DNA of 64,000 nucleotides from positions 62,001 through 126,000 of the forward strand of contig CAMBFI010000004.1 in assembly GCA_945865935.1 (NCBI GenBank). The letters run 5' to 3'. The DNA is from Bordetella parapertussis. GTDB taxonomy: Bacteria > Pseudomonadota > Gammaproteobacteria > Burkholderiales > Burkholderiaceae_B. The notes beneath the pieces are model-generated. The model ran no database searches, was not told where the DNA came from, and saw only the letters and a list, made by a program, of their open reading frames with translations. A program made the translations under genes and the position numbers. Shown here in pieces: positions 9,061 to 17,902 of this stretch. Position 1 is the stretch's first letter; each line of letters opens with the position of its first letter.

Positions 9061-10494
9061 TTATGCGCGGCTGACGTTTTTCATCCGAATTTTTGTGCAG
9101 ATCACGGCAATCAAGATAGACATCGCGACGCACAGCACTAGGCCGATCGTGACCCCAAGATTGACGGATAGTCTGGCTACCACCATCCCCACAAGCGCTG
9201 TACCAAACGCGCTGCCCAGCGCCCTCGTGGTCTGGATCAGTGCAGTGGCGACACCCACATCATTTTGTGCGGCCAGCATTTGCATGAAGAGTGTGTAGTT
9301 GGGTAATAAGAAGCCCAGTCCGATCCCGCATACCGAGGTTGTCAACAAAATCCACCAGGCGGGGCTCTCGACTGAAAACGTCAAGGTGAACGCGCAGCCG
9401 AGTCCGAGCAACACCGCCCCGAATACCATCAGCCGCGCGGGTTCGCTTTGGCGGGCATAGAGGCGGCCATTCAGGATGCTGCCAATCGAGATGCCCGCAA
9501 CCAGTGGCGCCATCAGCAAGCCGGCATGCGACGGGCTAAAGCCAAACACGTCCTGCAGTAATAAGGGAATGTAAAAAATAAGGATAAACATCACTGCGCC
9601 CGACAAGATTCCGGCCAGATTCAGCAGGCGCGCCTCTGGGGTCTGTAGTACCCGTAACGGAAAAATAGGCGTTTGCGCGCGCCGCTCTGCGGGCAGCAGT
9701 AAAACAGCCGCGAGCACACCCACACACAACAGGGCTAGGCCCCACAGCCGCAAGCCATCATGGCTTTTGCCGGTGAGCAACTCCACACCTGCCAGCGGTG
9801 CACCGACCGCGAGAGTCAGTAAAAACGCCCCGAGCCAGTCCAGCCTAAGCGAGGCATCACGCACAGGCTTGATCGACGGAAAATAGCGCCAGGTCGTGAC
9901 GAGACCAAGCAGCGCTGCGATCGGCGTTAGAAAAAAAGCAGCCCGCCAACCAAGGGCCTGCGTCACCGCGCCACCAATGACAGGCCCTAAGCCGCTTGCC
10001 ACCGCAAAGGTAATTGAGGTCACCAACATCCAGCGCACTCGCCGCTTGGGGTCCGGAAACAAATCAGCCGGCGCTGCAAACATGCTGGCAATCATCATGC
10101 CGCCGCCCAAGCCTTGCAGGACCCTAAACAAAATCAGTTGCTGCATCGATTGCGACAGGCCGCACAACACAGAGCCAATCATCACCATCGCCATCGACAG
10201 TATCATCAAGGGTTTGCGACCGTACAAATCGCCCAGCCGCCCAAAGATTAAAATCGTGACAGCAGAGGCCAGAAAATAGCCGGTACCCACCCAAGCGTAG
10301 AGTTCCATATCGCCAAGCGTCTGTGCGACCTGGGGTAGCGAGGTGCTGACAATCGTCGCATCAAAGGCCACCACGACAGCTGAGGCCGCAATGCCAGACA
10401 TGGCGAGCAGCAATTCGCGTCGCGAGGCGGGCGTCTCGTTGGGAGGCGGGGCGGAGGCAGGTGCGGAGAAGGGCGTGGGGGCAGACACAGTCAT
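9061..10494 (-). CDS. MFS transporter, DHA2 (EmrB/QacA-like) family
   Basis: A 477-residue, roughly 14-helix major facilitator protein. It shows motif A in the loop after helix 2 (FGRLGDLYGRKPLM), ILFRVLQGLGGGMM for helix 4 (motif B) and the drug-antiporter motif C region VASGLGPVIGGAVTQALGW. DHA2 members export drugs, organic acids or lipophilic compounds using the proton gradient. The first ~20 residues are Pro/Ala-rich and cytoplasmic. It is divergent from the Bug receptor-dioxygenase-ligase operon (120-base gap), so it might export a toxic substrate or product of that pathway; this is only positional inference. Confidence 0.9.
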   Translation of the reverse strand: MTVSAPTPFSAPASAPPPNETPASRRELLLAMSGIAASAVVVAFDATIVSTSLPQVAQTLGDMELYAWVGTGYFLASAVTILIFGRLGDLYGRKPLMILSMAMVMIGSVLCGLSQSMQQLILFRVLQGLGGGMMIASMFAAPADLFPDPKRRVRWMLVTSITFAVASGLGPVIGGAVTQALGWRAAFFLTPIAALLGLVTTWRYFPSIKPVRDASLRLDWLGAFLLTLAVGAPLAGVELLTGKSHDGLRLWGLALLCVGVLAAVLLLPAERRAQTPIFPLRVLQTPEARLLNLAGILSGAVMFILIFYIPLLLQDVFGFSPSHAGLLMAPLVAGISIGSILNGRLYARQSEPARLMVFGAVLLGLGCAFTLTFSVESPAWWILLTTSVCGIGLGFLLPNYTLFMQMLAAQNDVGVATALIQTTRALGSAFGTALVGMVVARLSVNLGVTIGLVLCVAMSILIAVICTKIRMKNVSRA

Positions 10495-10614
10495 TCGGGT
10501 AAATACCTATAAATGACAGAATAGCACCACCGAGCACACCACCACAGTGAAATTCAGCGCAAAATAAAGAAAAACCATTTCAGCACAAATAACAACCGGT
10601 CCAGGAGACAAGAC

Positions 10615-11628
10615 TTGAAAGCTCGCATTCCATCCGTCACTCAACCCCTTCGTCGACAGTTACTCGCCTCTTTAGGGGTTGTCGCTGCCGCAGGCTTGCT
10701 CGCCGCAGGTCCGTCCGTTGCCCAGGCCCAAACCGCCAACTGGCCGACCAAACCGATCCGTATCATCGTCCCGTATTCGGCCGGCGGTGGCACCGACATT
10801 ATTTCGCGTAAGTTGGCCCAAGGTCTCGGCCCTTTGCTCAAGCAAACCATCATTATTGAAAACAAGCCTGGTGCCAACGGCATCATCGGCACCGATATCG
10901 TCGCCAAGTCCGATCCTGATGGTCACACCTTTGTGATGGTGGTGTCGACACACCTGATCAATCCGCTCGTTACCAAGAGCATGCCTTACGACACGTTCAA
11001 GGATTTGGCGGGCGTGACCGTGGTGGCCGACTCCCCACTGATTTTTGTGACCTCGTCCACTTTCCCGGCCAAGACCATGGTCGAGTTCACCAAAGCCATG
11101 CGCCAGAAGCCCAAGACCTACTCCTACGGCAGCTCCGAGAACATGACCAAGCTCGTTGGCGCGATGTATGCTAATGCAGAGAAGCTGGACATGGTGAGCG
11201 TGTCCTACAAAGGCGGCGCACCGCTCATGACGGATGTGGTGGCCGGCGTCACCACCGTAGGTATCACGAGTATTCTGACCGCACGTAACTTGATGAATGC
11301 AGGGCGCCTGACACCGCTCGCCGTCACGAGTGCGCAGCGCTCGGCTGCTGTACCAGATGTACCGACCATGCAAGAAGCGGGCGTCAAAGATTTTGATATC
11401 ACCCAAAGCTATGCCATGTACGCACAAGGCAAGACACCGATGGCATTGTTGGAAGCCATGCAAAAAGCGGTGAACACCGTGGCGCATTCACCTGACATGA
11501 AAGCCGCGCTCGCTGACCAAGCTGCCTGGCCTGTCGCGCAACCCGTTGCCGAGTTTCATGATCGCATCAAGCGCGAAGCCGCCTTCTTGCAAGACCTCGC
11601 TAAGCGTATCAATTTGCAGGGCGATTAA
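10615..11628 (+). CDS. Bug family (TctC) periplasmic solute-binding protein
   Basis: A 337-residue tripartite tricarboxylate receptor-type protein. The TTG start is supported by AGGAGA at 10603-10608, six bases upstream. The N terminus has RRQLLASLG followed by a hydrophobic stretch and AQAQ, i.e. a signal peptide, possibly twin-arginine. The mature part opens NWPTKPIRIIVPYSAGGGTD, the hallmark of the family, and includes NKPGANGIIGTD. Bug proteins bind small carboxylates or amides in the periplasm and are greatly expanded in Alcaligenaceae, where most are orphans without TctAB, as here. It is the first gene of an operon with a TauD-type dioxygenase and an acyl-CoA ligase. Confidence 0.93.
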   Translation: MKARIPSVTQPLRRQLLASLGVVAAAGLLAAGPSVAQAQTANWPTKPIRIIVPYSAGGGTDIISRKLAQGLGPLLKQTIIIENKPGANGIIGTDIVAKSDPDGHTFVMVVSTHLINPLVTKSMPYDTFKDLAGVTVVADSPLIFVTSSTFPAKTMVEFTKAMRQKPKTYSYGSSENMTKLVGAMYANAEKLDMVSVSYKGGAPLMTDVVAGVTTVGITSILTARNLMNAGRLTPLAVTSAQRSAAVPDVPTMQEAGVKDFDITQSYAMYAQGKTPMALLEAMQKAVNTVAHSPDMKAALADQAAWPVAQPVAEFHDRIKREAAFLQDLAKRINLQGD

Positions 11629-11653
11629 GCTTTTGTAGCAAGGAGTCAAAGAG

Positions 11654-12781
11654 ATGTCACAGTTGCAAACCTCACCGCGCGGCTGGAAGCGCGCGGACCT
11701 CGAGCAAGATCAGTCCTGGGTGCATCGACTGAGCGAGCAAGAGATCCACGATCTTGAGGTCGGGTTGCGCCACGCACTGGCGCTGAATAAAAAAGAGTTT
11801 GAACTGTCCGCGGCAGATTTTCCGGTGACAGCTGTCACCGAACAGCTGCTCAAGCGCACCATGGATGCGACGCAGACAGGCCTTGCCATCAGTGTCTTGC
11901 GGGGCTTTCCCGTGGCGCGCTGGAGCAAGGCCGATATGCGTACCTTGTTCTGGTGCATGGGCTTGCGCGTTGGGGTGCCACGTCCACAGGGTAAACAAAG
12001 CCAGTACGTGTCGGATGTGCTCAACACCGGGGGCACCTACCGCGGCGGCACAGGCCGTGGTTACAACACCAATTCAAAACTTGATTTTCATGCAGACGGC
12101 AGTGATGTCGTGGGCCTCATGTGTTTACACACTGCGCAAAGCGGCGGCAAGAGTTTGATCTCGAGTTCGCTCAGCGCGTATCAAGAGCTTGAGCGTCGTC
12201 GCCCTGACTTAGCAAAAATCTTGACTGAGCCGTTTTATTTCAGCCGTCAAGGTGAGCACGCAGCCGAAGAGACTCCGTACTATCAGGCATCAATTGTCGG
12301 TTTCAAAGACGGCCGCTTTGCGTGTCGCCATATTCGCAATCACATCACCGGTGCGCAGCTCACGTTTGAGAACGTCCCGCGCTTGACCCCCTTGCAAACC
12401 GAAGCGCTCGACATGTTTGATGCGCTCCTTGCGAGTGAAGAGATCTGCTACCACATGGATCTGCAGCAAGGGGATTTTCAGTTTCTGAATAATCACGTCG
12501 TGTTGCATGCCCGGACCGAATACGAAGACTTCCCCGAGCCCGAGCGCAAGCGCCACCTCTTGCGTTTGTGGTTGTCGTTGCCACAAGGCCAGGCGTTGCC
12601 CGACCTGTGGTCGATTGCGTACAAGGATGTTTCAACGCGCGCGTTGCGCGGCGGCTTTCGTGGTGTGGGTATTACGCCCGAGATCCGCGCCTTTGAAGAG
12701 CGCTTGTGCAAAGAACACAACATCGCCTGCCGTGTGTATCAAGATAAAGATCAGCACCATAGAGAGCACCAACAGCAATGA
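11654..12781 (+). CDS. TauD/TfdA family Fe(II)/2-oxoglutarate dioxygenase
   Basis: A 375-residue protein with the iron-binding facial triad: HAD at 146-148 (His146, Asp148) and His285 in NNHVVLHARTEY, and a probable 2-oxoglutarate-binding Arg304 in RHLLRLWL. Members hydroxylate or cleave small substrates such as taurine, phenoxyacetates, gamma-butyrobetaine or amino acids. The segment GGTYRGGTGRGYNTNSKLDFH is typical of a subgroup with poorly known substrates. AAGGAG (11639-11644) precedes the ATG. It overlaps the acyl-CoA ligase by ATGA, so the two are translationally coupled, suggesting hydroxylation and CoA activation of the same or consecutive intermediates. Confidence 0.88.
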   Translation: MSQLQTSPRGWKRADLEQDQSWVHRLSEQEIHDLEVGLRHALALNKKEFELSAADFPVTAVTEQLLKRTMDATQTGLAISVLRGFPVARWSKADMRTLFWCMGLRVGVPRPQGKQSQYVSDVLNTGGTYRGGTGRGYNTNSKLDFHADGSDVVGLMCLHTAQSGGKSLISSSLSAYQELERRRPDLAKILTEPFYFSRQGEHAAEETPYYQASIVGFKDGRFACRHIRNHITGAQLTFENVPRLTPLQTEALDMFDALLASEEICYHMDLQQGDFQFLNNHVVLHARTEYEDFPEPERKRHLLRLWLSLPQGQALPDLWSIAYKDVSTRALRGGFRGVGITPEIRAFEERLCKEHNIACRVYQDKDQHHREHQQQ

Positions 12782-14439
12782 ATATCTACGAACAAGACCT
12801 GGCTAAAAACGCAGCCAACTACACAGCGTTGACTCCCGTTGACTTTATCGAGCGTGCCGCGGAAGTATTCCCCGACAGGTTGGCCGTGATTCATGGCCCG
12901 CTTCGCCGCACCTGGTCGCAGACCTACCAGCGCAGCATGCAGCTTGCCCATGCGCTGCGCGCCTTAGGCATAAAAAAAGGCGATACTGTCACGGCCATGT
13001 TGGCTAACACGCCAGAAATGATTGAAAGCCATTTTGGTGTGCCCGCCCTCGGTGCGATACTCAATGCGTTGAATACACGGCTTGACGCTGCGAGCCTGAC
13101 CTATATGTTGAACCATGCGCAAGCCAAGGTCGTTCTGGTCGACCGTGAGTTTGCCAAGGTGATGCAAGAGGCCATCGCACACGCTCAAGTCAAACCCATC
13201 GTGATTGATATTGATGACACCCAATATCAAGGCCCGGGTGATCGTATTGGTACGTATGAGTATGAGGCGCTATTAGCGGCCCAAGCCGAACGTGCCGCGC
13301 AAGAGCCGATTCATTTCACAGGCGATGAGTGGGATGCCATTTCACTGAATTACACCTCCGGTACAACCGGTGAGCCTAAAGGCGTCGTGTATTCCCATCG
13401 TGGTGCCCAGCTTGCTGCGATCAGCAATATTCTGGAATGGGACTTACCGTCGCATGTCGTTTATTTGTGGACCTTGCCGATGTTTCATTGCAACGGCTGG
13501 ACCTATCCTTGGGCGATCGCAGCTCGTGGTGGCATCAACGTTTGTTTGCGAAAGGTCACACCCGAAGGCGTATTTAGCGCCATCCGCGATTACAACGTCA
13601 GCCACTTCTGCGGGGCACCGATTGTGCACAGCATGCTCGTCAATGCCCCCGAGGCTATAAAGAAAGACGGCATGAGCAAACTGAACGGCCGACGTGTGCA
13701 AGCCATGGTGGCCGGTGCCGCACCTTCGGCGACCTTGATTGAAAGCATGGAGTCCTTGGGCATTACGCTGACCCACGTGTACGGCTTGACCGAGGTTTAT
13801 GGCCCCTGCACCGTGTGTGCACCACAAGAAGACTGGGATGCGTTGCCCGTCGCAGACAGGGCTGTGTTCAATGCCAGACAAGGCGTGCGCTATCACCTGC
13901 AAGCTGGGGCCGATGTACTCGATCTAGAAACCTTGCAACCTGTACCGCGTGACGGCACGACCATCGGTGAGATCGTTCTGCGCGGCAACATGGGGATGAA
14001 AGGCTATCTGCGTAACGCAAAAGCGACCGAAGCCGCCTTTGCCGGTGGCTGGTTTCATACCGGTGACCTGGGTGTGCGTTACCCCGACGGGTACATCAAG
14101 ATCAAAGATCGCAGCAAAGACGTCATTATTTCTGGTGGTGAAAACATCTCCAGTATTGAGATCGAAGACGTCTTATACAAACATCCAACGATCTTGGCGG
14201 TTGCCGTCGTGGCCAAGCCACACCCCAAGTGGGGTGAAACGCCCTGCGCCTTTATTGAGCTCAAGCCCGGGGCACAAGTTAGTGTCGAGGACCTCATCAA
14301 GCACTGCAAGCAACATTTGGCTGGTTTTAAGGTGCCGGGGGCGATAGAGTTTGGCGAGTTACCCAAGACGTCCACCGGCAAAATCCAGAAGTTTGAGCTG
14401 CGTAAGCGCTCGGGAGCGGTCAACGCGATTGATGTATAA
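12778..14439 (+). CDS. Acyl-CoA synthetase (AMP-binding, medium/long-chain type)
   Basis: This 553-residue ANL-family enzyme would activate a carboxylic acid to its CoA thioester through an acyl-adenylate. The P-loop YTSGTTGEPKG is at 192-202, VYGLTEVYGP carries the A5 motif, GWFHTGDLGVRYPDGY the A7 Asp, and PKTSTGKIQKFELR near 530 holds the A10 catalytic Lys. It most resembles the AlkK/FadD3-like group of medium-chain or aromatic acid ligases; substrate is unknown. The start overlaps the dioxygenase stop (ATGA). It ends the Bug-dioxygenase-ligase operon, 34 bases before a WecA-like gene of unrelated function. Confidence 0.92.
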   Translation: MNIYEQDLAKNAANYTALTPVDFIERAAEVFPDRLAVIHGPLRRTWSQTYQRSMQLAHALRALGIKKGDTVTAMLANTPEMIESHFGVPALGAILNALNTRLDAASLTYMLNHAQAKVVLVDREFAKVMQEAIAHAQVKPIVIDIDDTQYQGPGDRIGTYEYEALLAAQAERAAQEPIHFTGDEWDAISLNYTSGTTGEPKGVVYSHRGAQLAAISNILEWDLPSHVVYLWTLPMFHCNGWTYPWAIAARGGINVCLRKVTPEGVFSAIRDYNVSHFCGAPIVHSMLVNAPEAIKKDGMSKLNGRRVQAMVAGAAPSATLIESMESLGITLTHVYGLTEVYGPCTVCAPQEDWDALPVADRAVFNARQGVRYHLQAGADVLDLETLQPVPRDGTTIGEIVLRGNMGMKGYLRNAKATEAAFAGGWFHTGDLGVRYPDGYIKIKDRSKDVIISGGENISSIEIEDVLYKHPTILAVAVVAKPHPKWGETPCAFIELKPGAQVSVEDLIKHCKQHLAGFKVPGAIEFGELPKTSTGKIQKFELRKRSGAVNAIDV

Positions 14440-14473
14440 AATACGGGCAATTCTTAATAGGTAACCCCCTCGC

Positions 14474-15577
14474 ATGGCCTATGTATTAGGCGCTTTTGTC
14501 GTATCGCTTATCGTGACCCTACTGCTGGTCAGGTACCGTCGACTGCACGTCGAATTTTCTGGCGATACGGATTTCGAGGGCGTACAAAAATTCCACACTA
14601 AGGCCGTCCCCCGCGTGGGCGGGATTGCCCTGCTCATTGGCATGGGCATGACGACACTTATTGCGAGCTTTAGAGACCCAGAGGTCGTCAAAGCCGTTGG
14701 CCTGCTCGTTTTAGCCAGTTTGCCGGTATTTTTAGGCGGTTTGGCGGACGATATCACCAAAAAAGTACGCGCCCGTGTGCGTTTAAGTCTGGCTCTAATC
14801 AGCGGGGGACTGGCGTATTTCTGGCTTGGTGCAGACGTTAATCACCTTAATATCATCGGCGTAGATTGGCTACTGCAGTTTGGTGTCGTGTCATTCCTGT
14901 TCACGATCTTTGCGATTGCGGGGTCTGCCAACGCGATCAACATTATTGACGGCTACAACGGCTTAGCGTCCGTGGTGTCCGCCATGATTCTGTCGGGGAT
15001 AGCGTATGTATCCTTTTATCTAGGCGACCGACTTTTAGTGGTTACCTCCGTTGGTATGTTGGGCGCTATTAGTGGGTTTCTAATCTGGAACTACCCCCGC
15101 GGCTTGATTTTCTTGGGCGACTGCGGTGCGTACTTTATCGGCTTTATGATCGGCACCCTTTGCGTACTCATGTTGGCGCGGCACCCACATGTATCGCCCT
15201 GGTTCCCATTGTTACTGTGCATCTACCCCGTCTTTGAAACCCTGTTTTCGATCTACCGTAAAAAGCTCGTTAGAGGTAAATCCCCCGGTGCCCCGGATGG
15301 CGTGCACCTGCACATGCTGGTCTACAAACGTATGGTGCGCTGGGCCGTTGGTACGGACGAAGCACGCTTGATCAATCAGCGTAATGCCATGACCTCACCC
15401 TATCTCTGGATCCTGTCTTCGATGGGGACGATCCCTGCTGTACTGTTTTGGCAATACGACTATGTCTTGATGGCGTTTGTGTTCCTGTTTTCTGTCAGCT
15501 ATGTCGTCTTGTATCGTCGACTGGTGTTGTTCAAGATGCCACGCTGGATGGTGTTAGAAAAGAAACGGCGCCGCTAA
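14474..15577 (+). CDS. MraY/WecA family polyprenyl-phosphate sugar-1-phosphate transferase (copy 1)
   Basis: A 367-residue, about 11-helix enzyme that moves a HexNAc-1-phosphate from a UDP-sugar to undecaprenyl phosphate, the first step of O-chain assembly. Visible family features are KFHTKAVPRVGGIALL, GGLADDITKK (Asp-Asp Mg2+ motif), NAINIIDGYNGLA, IFLGDCGAYFIGF and the cytoplasmic HLHMLVY (His-rich motif). It is the closest functional match to WbpL/WecA for the ABC-dependent cluster that follows. A paralog sits at 39581. A GT4 gene starts one base after its stop. Confidence 0.92.
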   Translation: MAYVLGAFVVSLIVTLLLVRYRRLHVEFSGDTDFEGVQKFHTKAVPRVGGIALLIGMGMTTLIASFRDPEVVKAVGLLVLASLPVFLGGLADDITKKVRARVRLSLALISGGLAYFWLGADVNHLNIIGVDWLLQFGVVSFLFTIFAIAGSANAINIIDGYNGLASVVSAMILSGIAYVSFYLGDRLLVVTSVGMLGAISGFLIWNYPRGLIFLGDCGAYFIGFMIGTLCVLMLARHPHVSPWFPLLLCIYPVFETLFSIYRKKLVRGKSPGAPDGVHLHMLVYKRMVRWAVGTDEARLINQRNAMTSPYLWILSSMGTIPAVLFWQYDYVLMAFVFLFSVSYVVLYRRLVLFKMPRWMVLEKKRRR

Positions 15578-15578
15578 C

Positions 15579-16685
15579 ATGCGTGTGCTGCACGTCCTCA
15601 AGACATATTTCCCGGACACCTACGGTGGTATTGAGCAAGTGGTGCACACCATCGCCAGCCATACGACCCCCCTCGGTATAGAAAACCGCGTCCTAGTCTT
15701 AACACCAGGCGAACCCCGCAGCGATATCGCCCCAGCTGGGTATGAGATCAAACGCTACAAGCGCGATCTGTATATTGCTTCGACCGGATTTTCAGTTAGT
15801 TTCCTCACCCACTTCAAACAAGAGGCTGCCTGGGCCGATGTCATGCACATGCATTTCCCCTGGCCTTTTGCTGACCTCAGCTATTTATATGCTGGGGTGA
15901 AGAAGCCAAGCCTGATCAGCTATCACTCTGATGTCGTCAATCAGGTACAACTTAATAAGTTGTATGCGCCTTTACGCGACCGCTACTTGGCCAAGATGCA
16001 AACGATCGTGGCCGCATCGCCCGGGATTATGCAGTCAAGCCCGGTTTTACAAAAATTTAAAAATAAGACGCAGCTGATCACCTACGGGATTGAGCACTTT
16101 GACCAATTGCCTGAAAAAGATGTTGAGGTGCAGTCTTGGCGACAGCAGTTCGGCGAGCGTTTCTTTTTGTTTCTAGGCGCCTTGCGTTATTACAAAGGCC
16201 TGCATATTTTGTTGGACGCGCTCAAAGGGCGCGACTACCCGACAGTCATCGTCGGTCGTGGCGATCAGCACGAGGCCTTACAAAAACAAGCCCAGGCTTT
16301 GGGCTTAAAGAATCTGCACTTTGTGTCAGAAGTCACCAACGAACAAAAGCGTAGCATCATGCGTGCGGCGTACGGTTTTGTCTTCCCCTCGCATATCGCG
16401 TCTGAGGCATTTGGTATCGTGCTGGCGGAAGCGGCACAGCAAGGCACGCCAATGATTACGTGCGAGATTGGCACGGGCACGAGCTACGTTAATCAAGATG
16501 GTGAGACAGGTTTGGTTGTCCCGCCTGCAGATGCGATTGCTTTTGGTCAGGCGATGGATGCGTTCTGGAATCAGTCGCAGCAAATCGCACAGTGGCGTGT
16601 GGGGGCGTTGCAGCGCTACAAAGATAACTTCATGGCCGAGACGATGGCGCAGAAGTATGTTGGGGTGTATCGCACTCTTTCGTGA
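15579..16685 (+). CDS. Glycosyltransferase family 4
   Basis: A 368-residue GT-B enzyme. The N-terminal domain opens MRVLHVLKTYFPDTYGGIEQ with the usual glycine-rich loop, and the C-terminal donor domain has FLGALRYYKGLHILLDAL and the E-x7-E element HIASEAFGIVLAEAAQQG (Glu pair contacting the nucleotide sugar). GT4 enzymes of this sort add mannose, rhamnose or other sugars in LPS O-chain or core assembly. It is coupled to the WecA-like gene one base upstream, so it probably adds an early sugar to the lipid-linked primer; donor and linkage are not predictable. Confidence 0.88.
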   Translation: MRVLHVLKTYFPDTYGGIEQVVHTIASHTTPLGIENRVLVLTPGEPRSDIAPAGYEIKRYKRDLYIASTGFSVSFLTHFKQEAAWADVMHMHFPWPFADLSYLYAGVKKPSLISYHSDVVNQVQLNKLYAPLRDRYLAKMQTIVAASPGIMQSSPVLQKFKNKTQLITYGIEHFDQLPEKDVEVQSWRQQFGERFFLFLGALRYYKGLHILLDALKGRDYPTVIVGRGDQHEALQKQAQALGLKNLHFVSEVTNEQKRSIMRAAYGFVFPSHIASEAFGIVLAEAAQQGTPMITCEIGTGTSYVNQDGETGLVVPPADAIAFGQAMDAFWNQSQQIAQWRVGALQRYKDNFMAETMAQKYVGVYRTLS

Positions 16686-16691
16686 CAAAAG

Positions 16692-16730
16692 TTGCATCTA
16701 TTGCATTTATTGCACTTGTTGGGTTAAAAT
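16692..16730 (+). promoter_or_regulatory. Triple 9-bp repeat and likely promoter of the toxin-antitoxin pair
   Basis: Three consecutive 9-base units, ttgcatcta, ttgcattta and ttgcacttg, run from 16692 to 16718. The second supplies TTGCAT (16701-16706), which lies 18 bases from TAAAAT (16725-16730), a reasonable sigma-70 pair. Repeats overlapping a promoter are typical of autoregulated antitoxin operators, so this may be the antitoxin binding site (inference). Confidence 0.4.
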
Positions 16731-16821
16731 ATGCTTGTGTCTGTTTGACTGAAGGCGTACTCAAACGGCACACCCAAACATCACACCCACACCTGACACC
16801 TAAAGACAACAACAGAGAGCC

Positions 16822-17292
16822 ATGGGCACTACCCTCGACAGAGACAGATTTGTCCCACCCCCTTTGAATGAGAGTGAAACGGAGATGGTCAAGGCGGCTG
16901 AGCGTCTGATCATGGCGTGCTTGGATCACTCGCGCGCTGCCACCATCACTATAGAAAGTGATGACGGGTCTACTCCAAGTGTTCGGGTACCGCCTCAGGT
17001 GTTACGAGTGTTAGGTCAGGCGCTCGGACTCATGGCTCGTCACCAGCCCATTATGCTGATTCCTGAAAAACAAGAATTGAGCACGGTCGAGGCCGCAAAT
17101 TTTCTCAATGTGTCCCGTCCTTTTGTCATCAAAGAAATTGAGGAGGGGCGATTGAATCATCGAATGGTTGGTACGCATCGTCGAATTTTATTTTCAGATC
17201 TCATGACGTATGCAAAAGCGATGCGCGCGAAGCAACAGCAAGCGCTCGACAAAATGGCAGAAAATGCACGTGAACTCGGTTTGGAATATTAA
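16822..17292 (+). CDS. Helix-turn-helix antitoxin (excisionase-type DNA-binding domain)
   Basis: A 156-residue protein with a winged-helix/excisionase-like domain at about 86-132: LSTVEAANFLNVSRPFV, then EEGRLNHRMVGTHRRILFSDL. The N-terminal ~80 residues carry no domain I recognise. Paired with the PIN gene 11 bases downstream, it fits a type II toxin-antitoxin system in which this protein neutralises the nuclease and represses the operon. The ATG at 16822 has GAGAG just upstream. It stands apart from the polysaccharide genes on both sides and has its own likely promoter. Confidence 0.85.
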   Translation: MGTTLDRDRFVPPPLNESETEMVKAAERLIMACLDHSRAATITIESDDGSTPSVRVPPQVLRVLGQALGLMARHQPIMLIPEKQELSTVEAANFLNVSRPFVIKEIEEGRLNHRMVGTHRRILFSDLMTYAKAMRAKQQQALDKMAENARELGLEY

Positions 17293-17303
17293 GCAACACA
17301 AAA

Positions 17304-17882
17304 ATGGCAGGACATAGTCGCTACACCGCTTTTCTGGATGCAAACGTTTTATATTCAGTCGCTATTTGTGATGCCCTGATGGAAGTTGCCGCGACCGGCA
17401 TCTATGCCGCGAAATGGTCAAAGGCGGTCGATGACGAATGGATTCGTAATTTAGCTAAAAATACAAATCGACCCGAGTCCGACTTCCATGTTCGGCGGGA
17501 CTGCATGCATGAGACATGTCCTGACTGGGAGATTTTGGAAGAGCAGTGGAGAGCGATTGAGCCATGTGCTGATGTTCCAGAGTCCGATCGACATGTGTTG
17601 GCGGCCGCAATCGCGGGCCATGTAGACTCAATTGTGACCAAGAATGTCAAAGACTTCCCCGCAGCAACGTTAAGCCCATTACACATTACCGTATTACATC
17701 CTGATGAGTTTCTGTTGCAACAGTTAGAGCTTGAGCCGCTCGTCGTCTTGCCGGCATTTAAAACAATGCGTGCCCGACTAAAAAATCCTAGCTATACCCC
17801 AACGCACTTTGTGCATGCGATGGAGCGTAACGGTCTCACACAGACTGCATCATTTTTAGAGCAGGCGTTGCAATTGATTTAG
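17304..17882 (+). CDS. PIN domain toxin (VapC-like ribonuclease)
   Basis: A 192-residue PIN-domain protein. Candidate metal-binding acidic residues are Asp12 (AFLDANVL), Glu45 (DDEWIRNL), Asp95 (ESDRHVLAAAI) and Asp117 (TKNVKDFP), in the spacing expected for PIN nucleases. It is longer than classical VapC (~130 residues); the extra C-terminal 60 residues are helical. PIN toxins cleave tRNA, rRNA or mRNA; the target here is unknown. It follows the HTH antitoxin by 11 bases. The pair lies between two polysaccharide transcription units pointing in opposite directions. Confidence 0.87.
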   Translation: MAGHSRYTAFLDANVLYSVAICDALMEVAATGIYAAKWSKAVDDEWIRNLAKNTNRPESDFHVRRDCMHETCPDWEILEEQWRAIEPCADVPESDRHVLAAAIAGHVDSIVTKNVKDFPAATLSPLHITVLHPDEFLLQQLELEPLVVLPAFKTMRARLKNPSYTPTHFVHAMERNGLTQTASFLEQALQLI

Positions 17883-17902
17883 ATTAGGTTGTTGACGCTA
17901 CT

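Noticed and set aside
10495-10614. Promoter boxes in the MFS-Bug divergent gap (a TATAAA near 10512)
   Set aside because: No matching -35 element at proper spacing in either direction, so no site is annotated.
10672-11487. Long minus-strand open frame (271 codons) opposite the Bug receptor gene
   Set aside because: It is rich in His, Arg and Gly as expected from antisense of GC-rich codons, has no domain, and lies entirely within a well-supported gene.
13444-13902. Minus-strand open frame of 152 codons inside the acyl-CoA ligase
   Set aside because: Composition is that of antisense sequence and the forward frame is fully explained by conserved ANL motifs.
16686-17900. Possible mobile element carrying the toxin-antitoxin genes
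   Set aside because: No transposase, terminal inverted repeats or target-site duplication could be seen at the edges.
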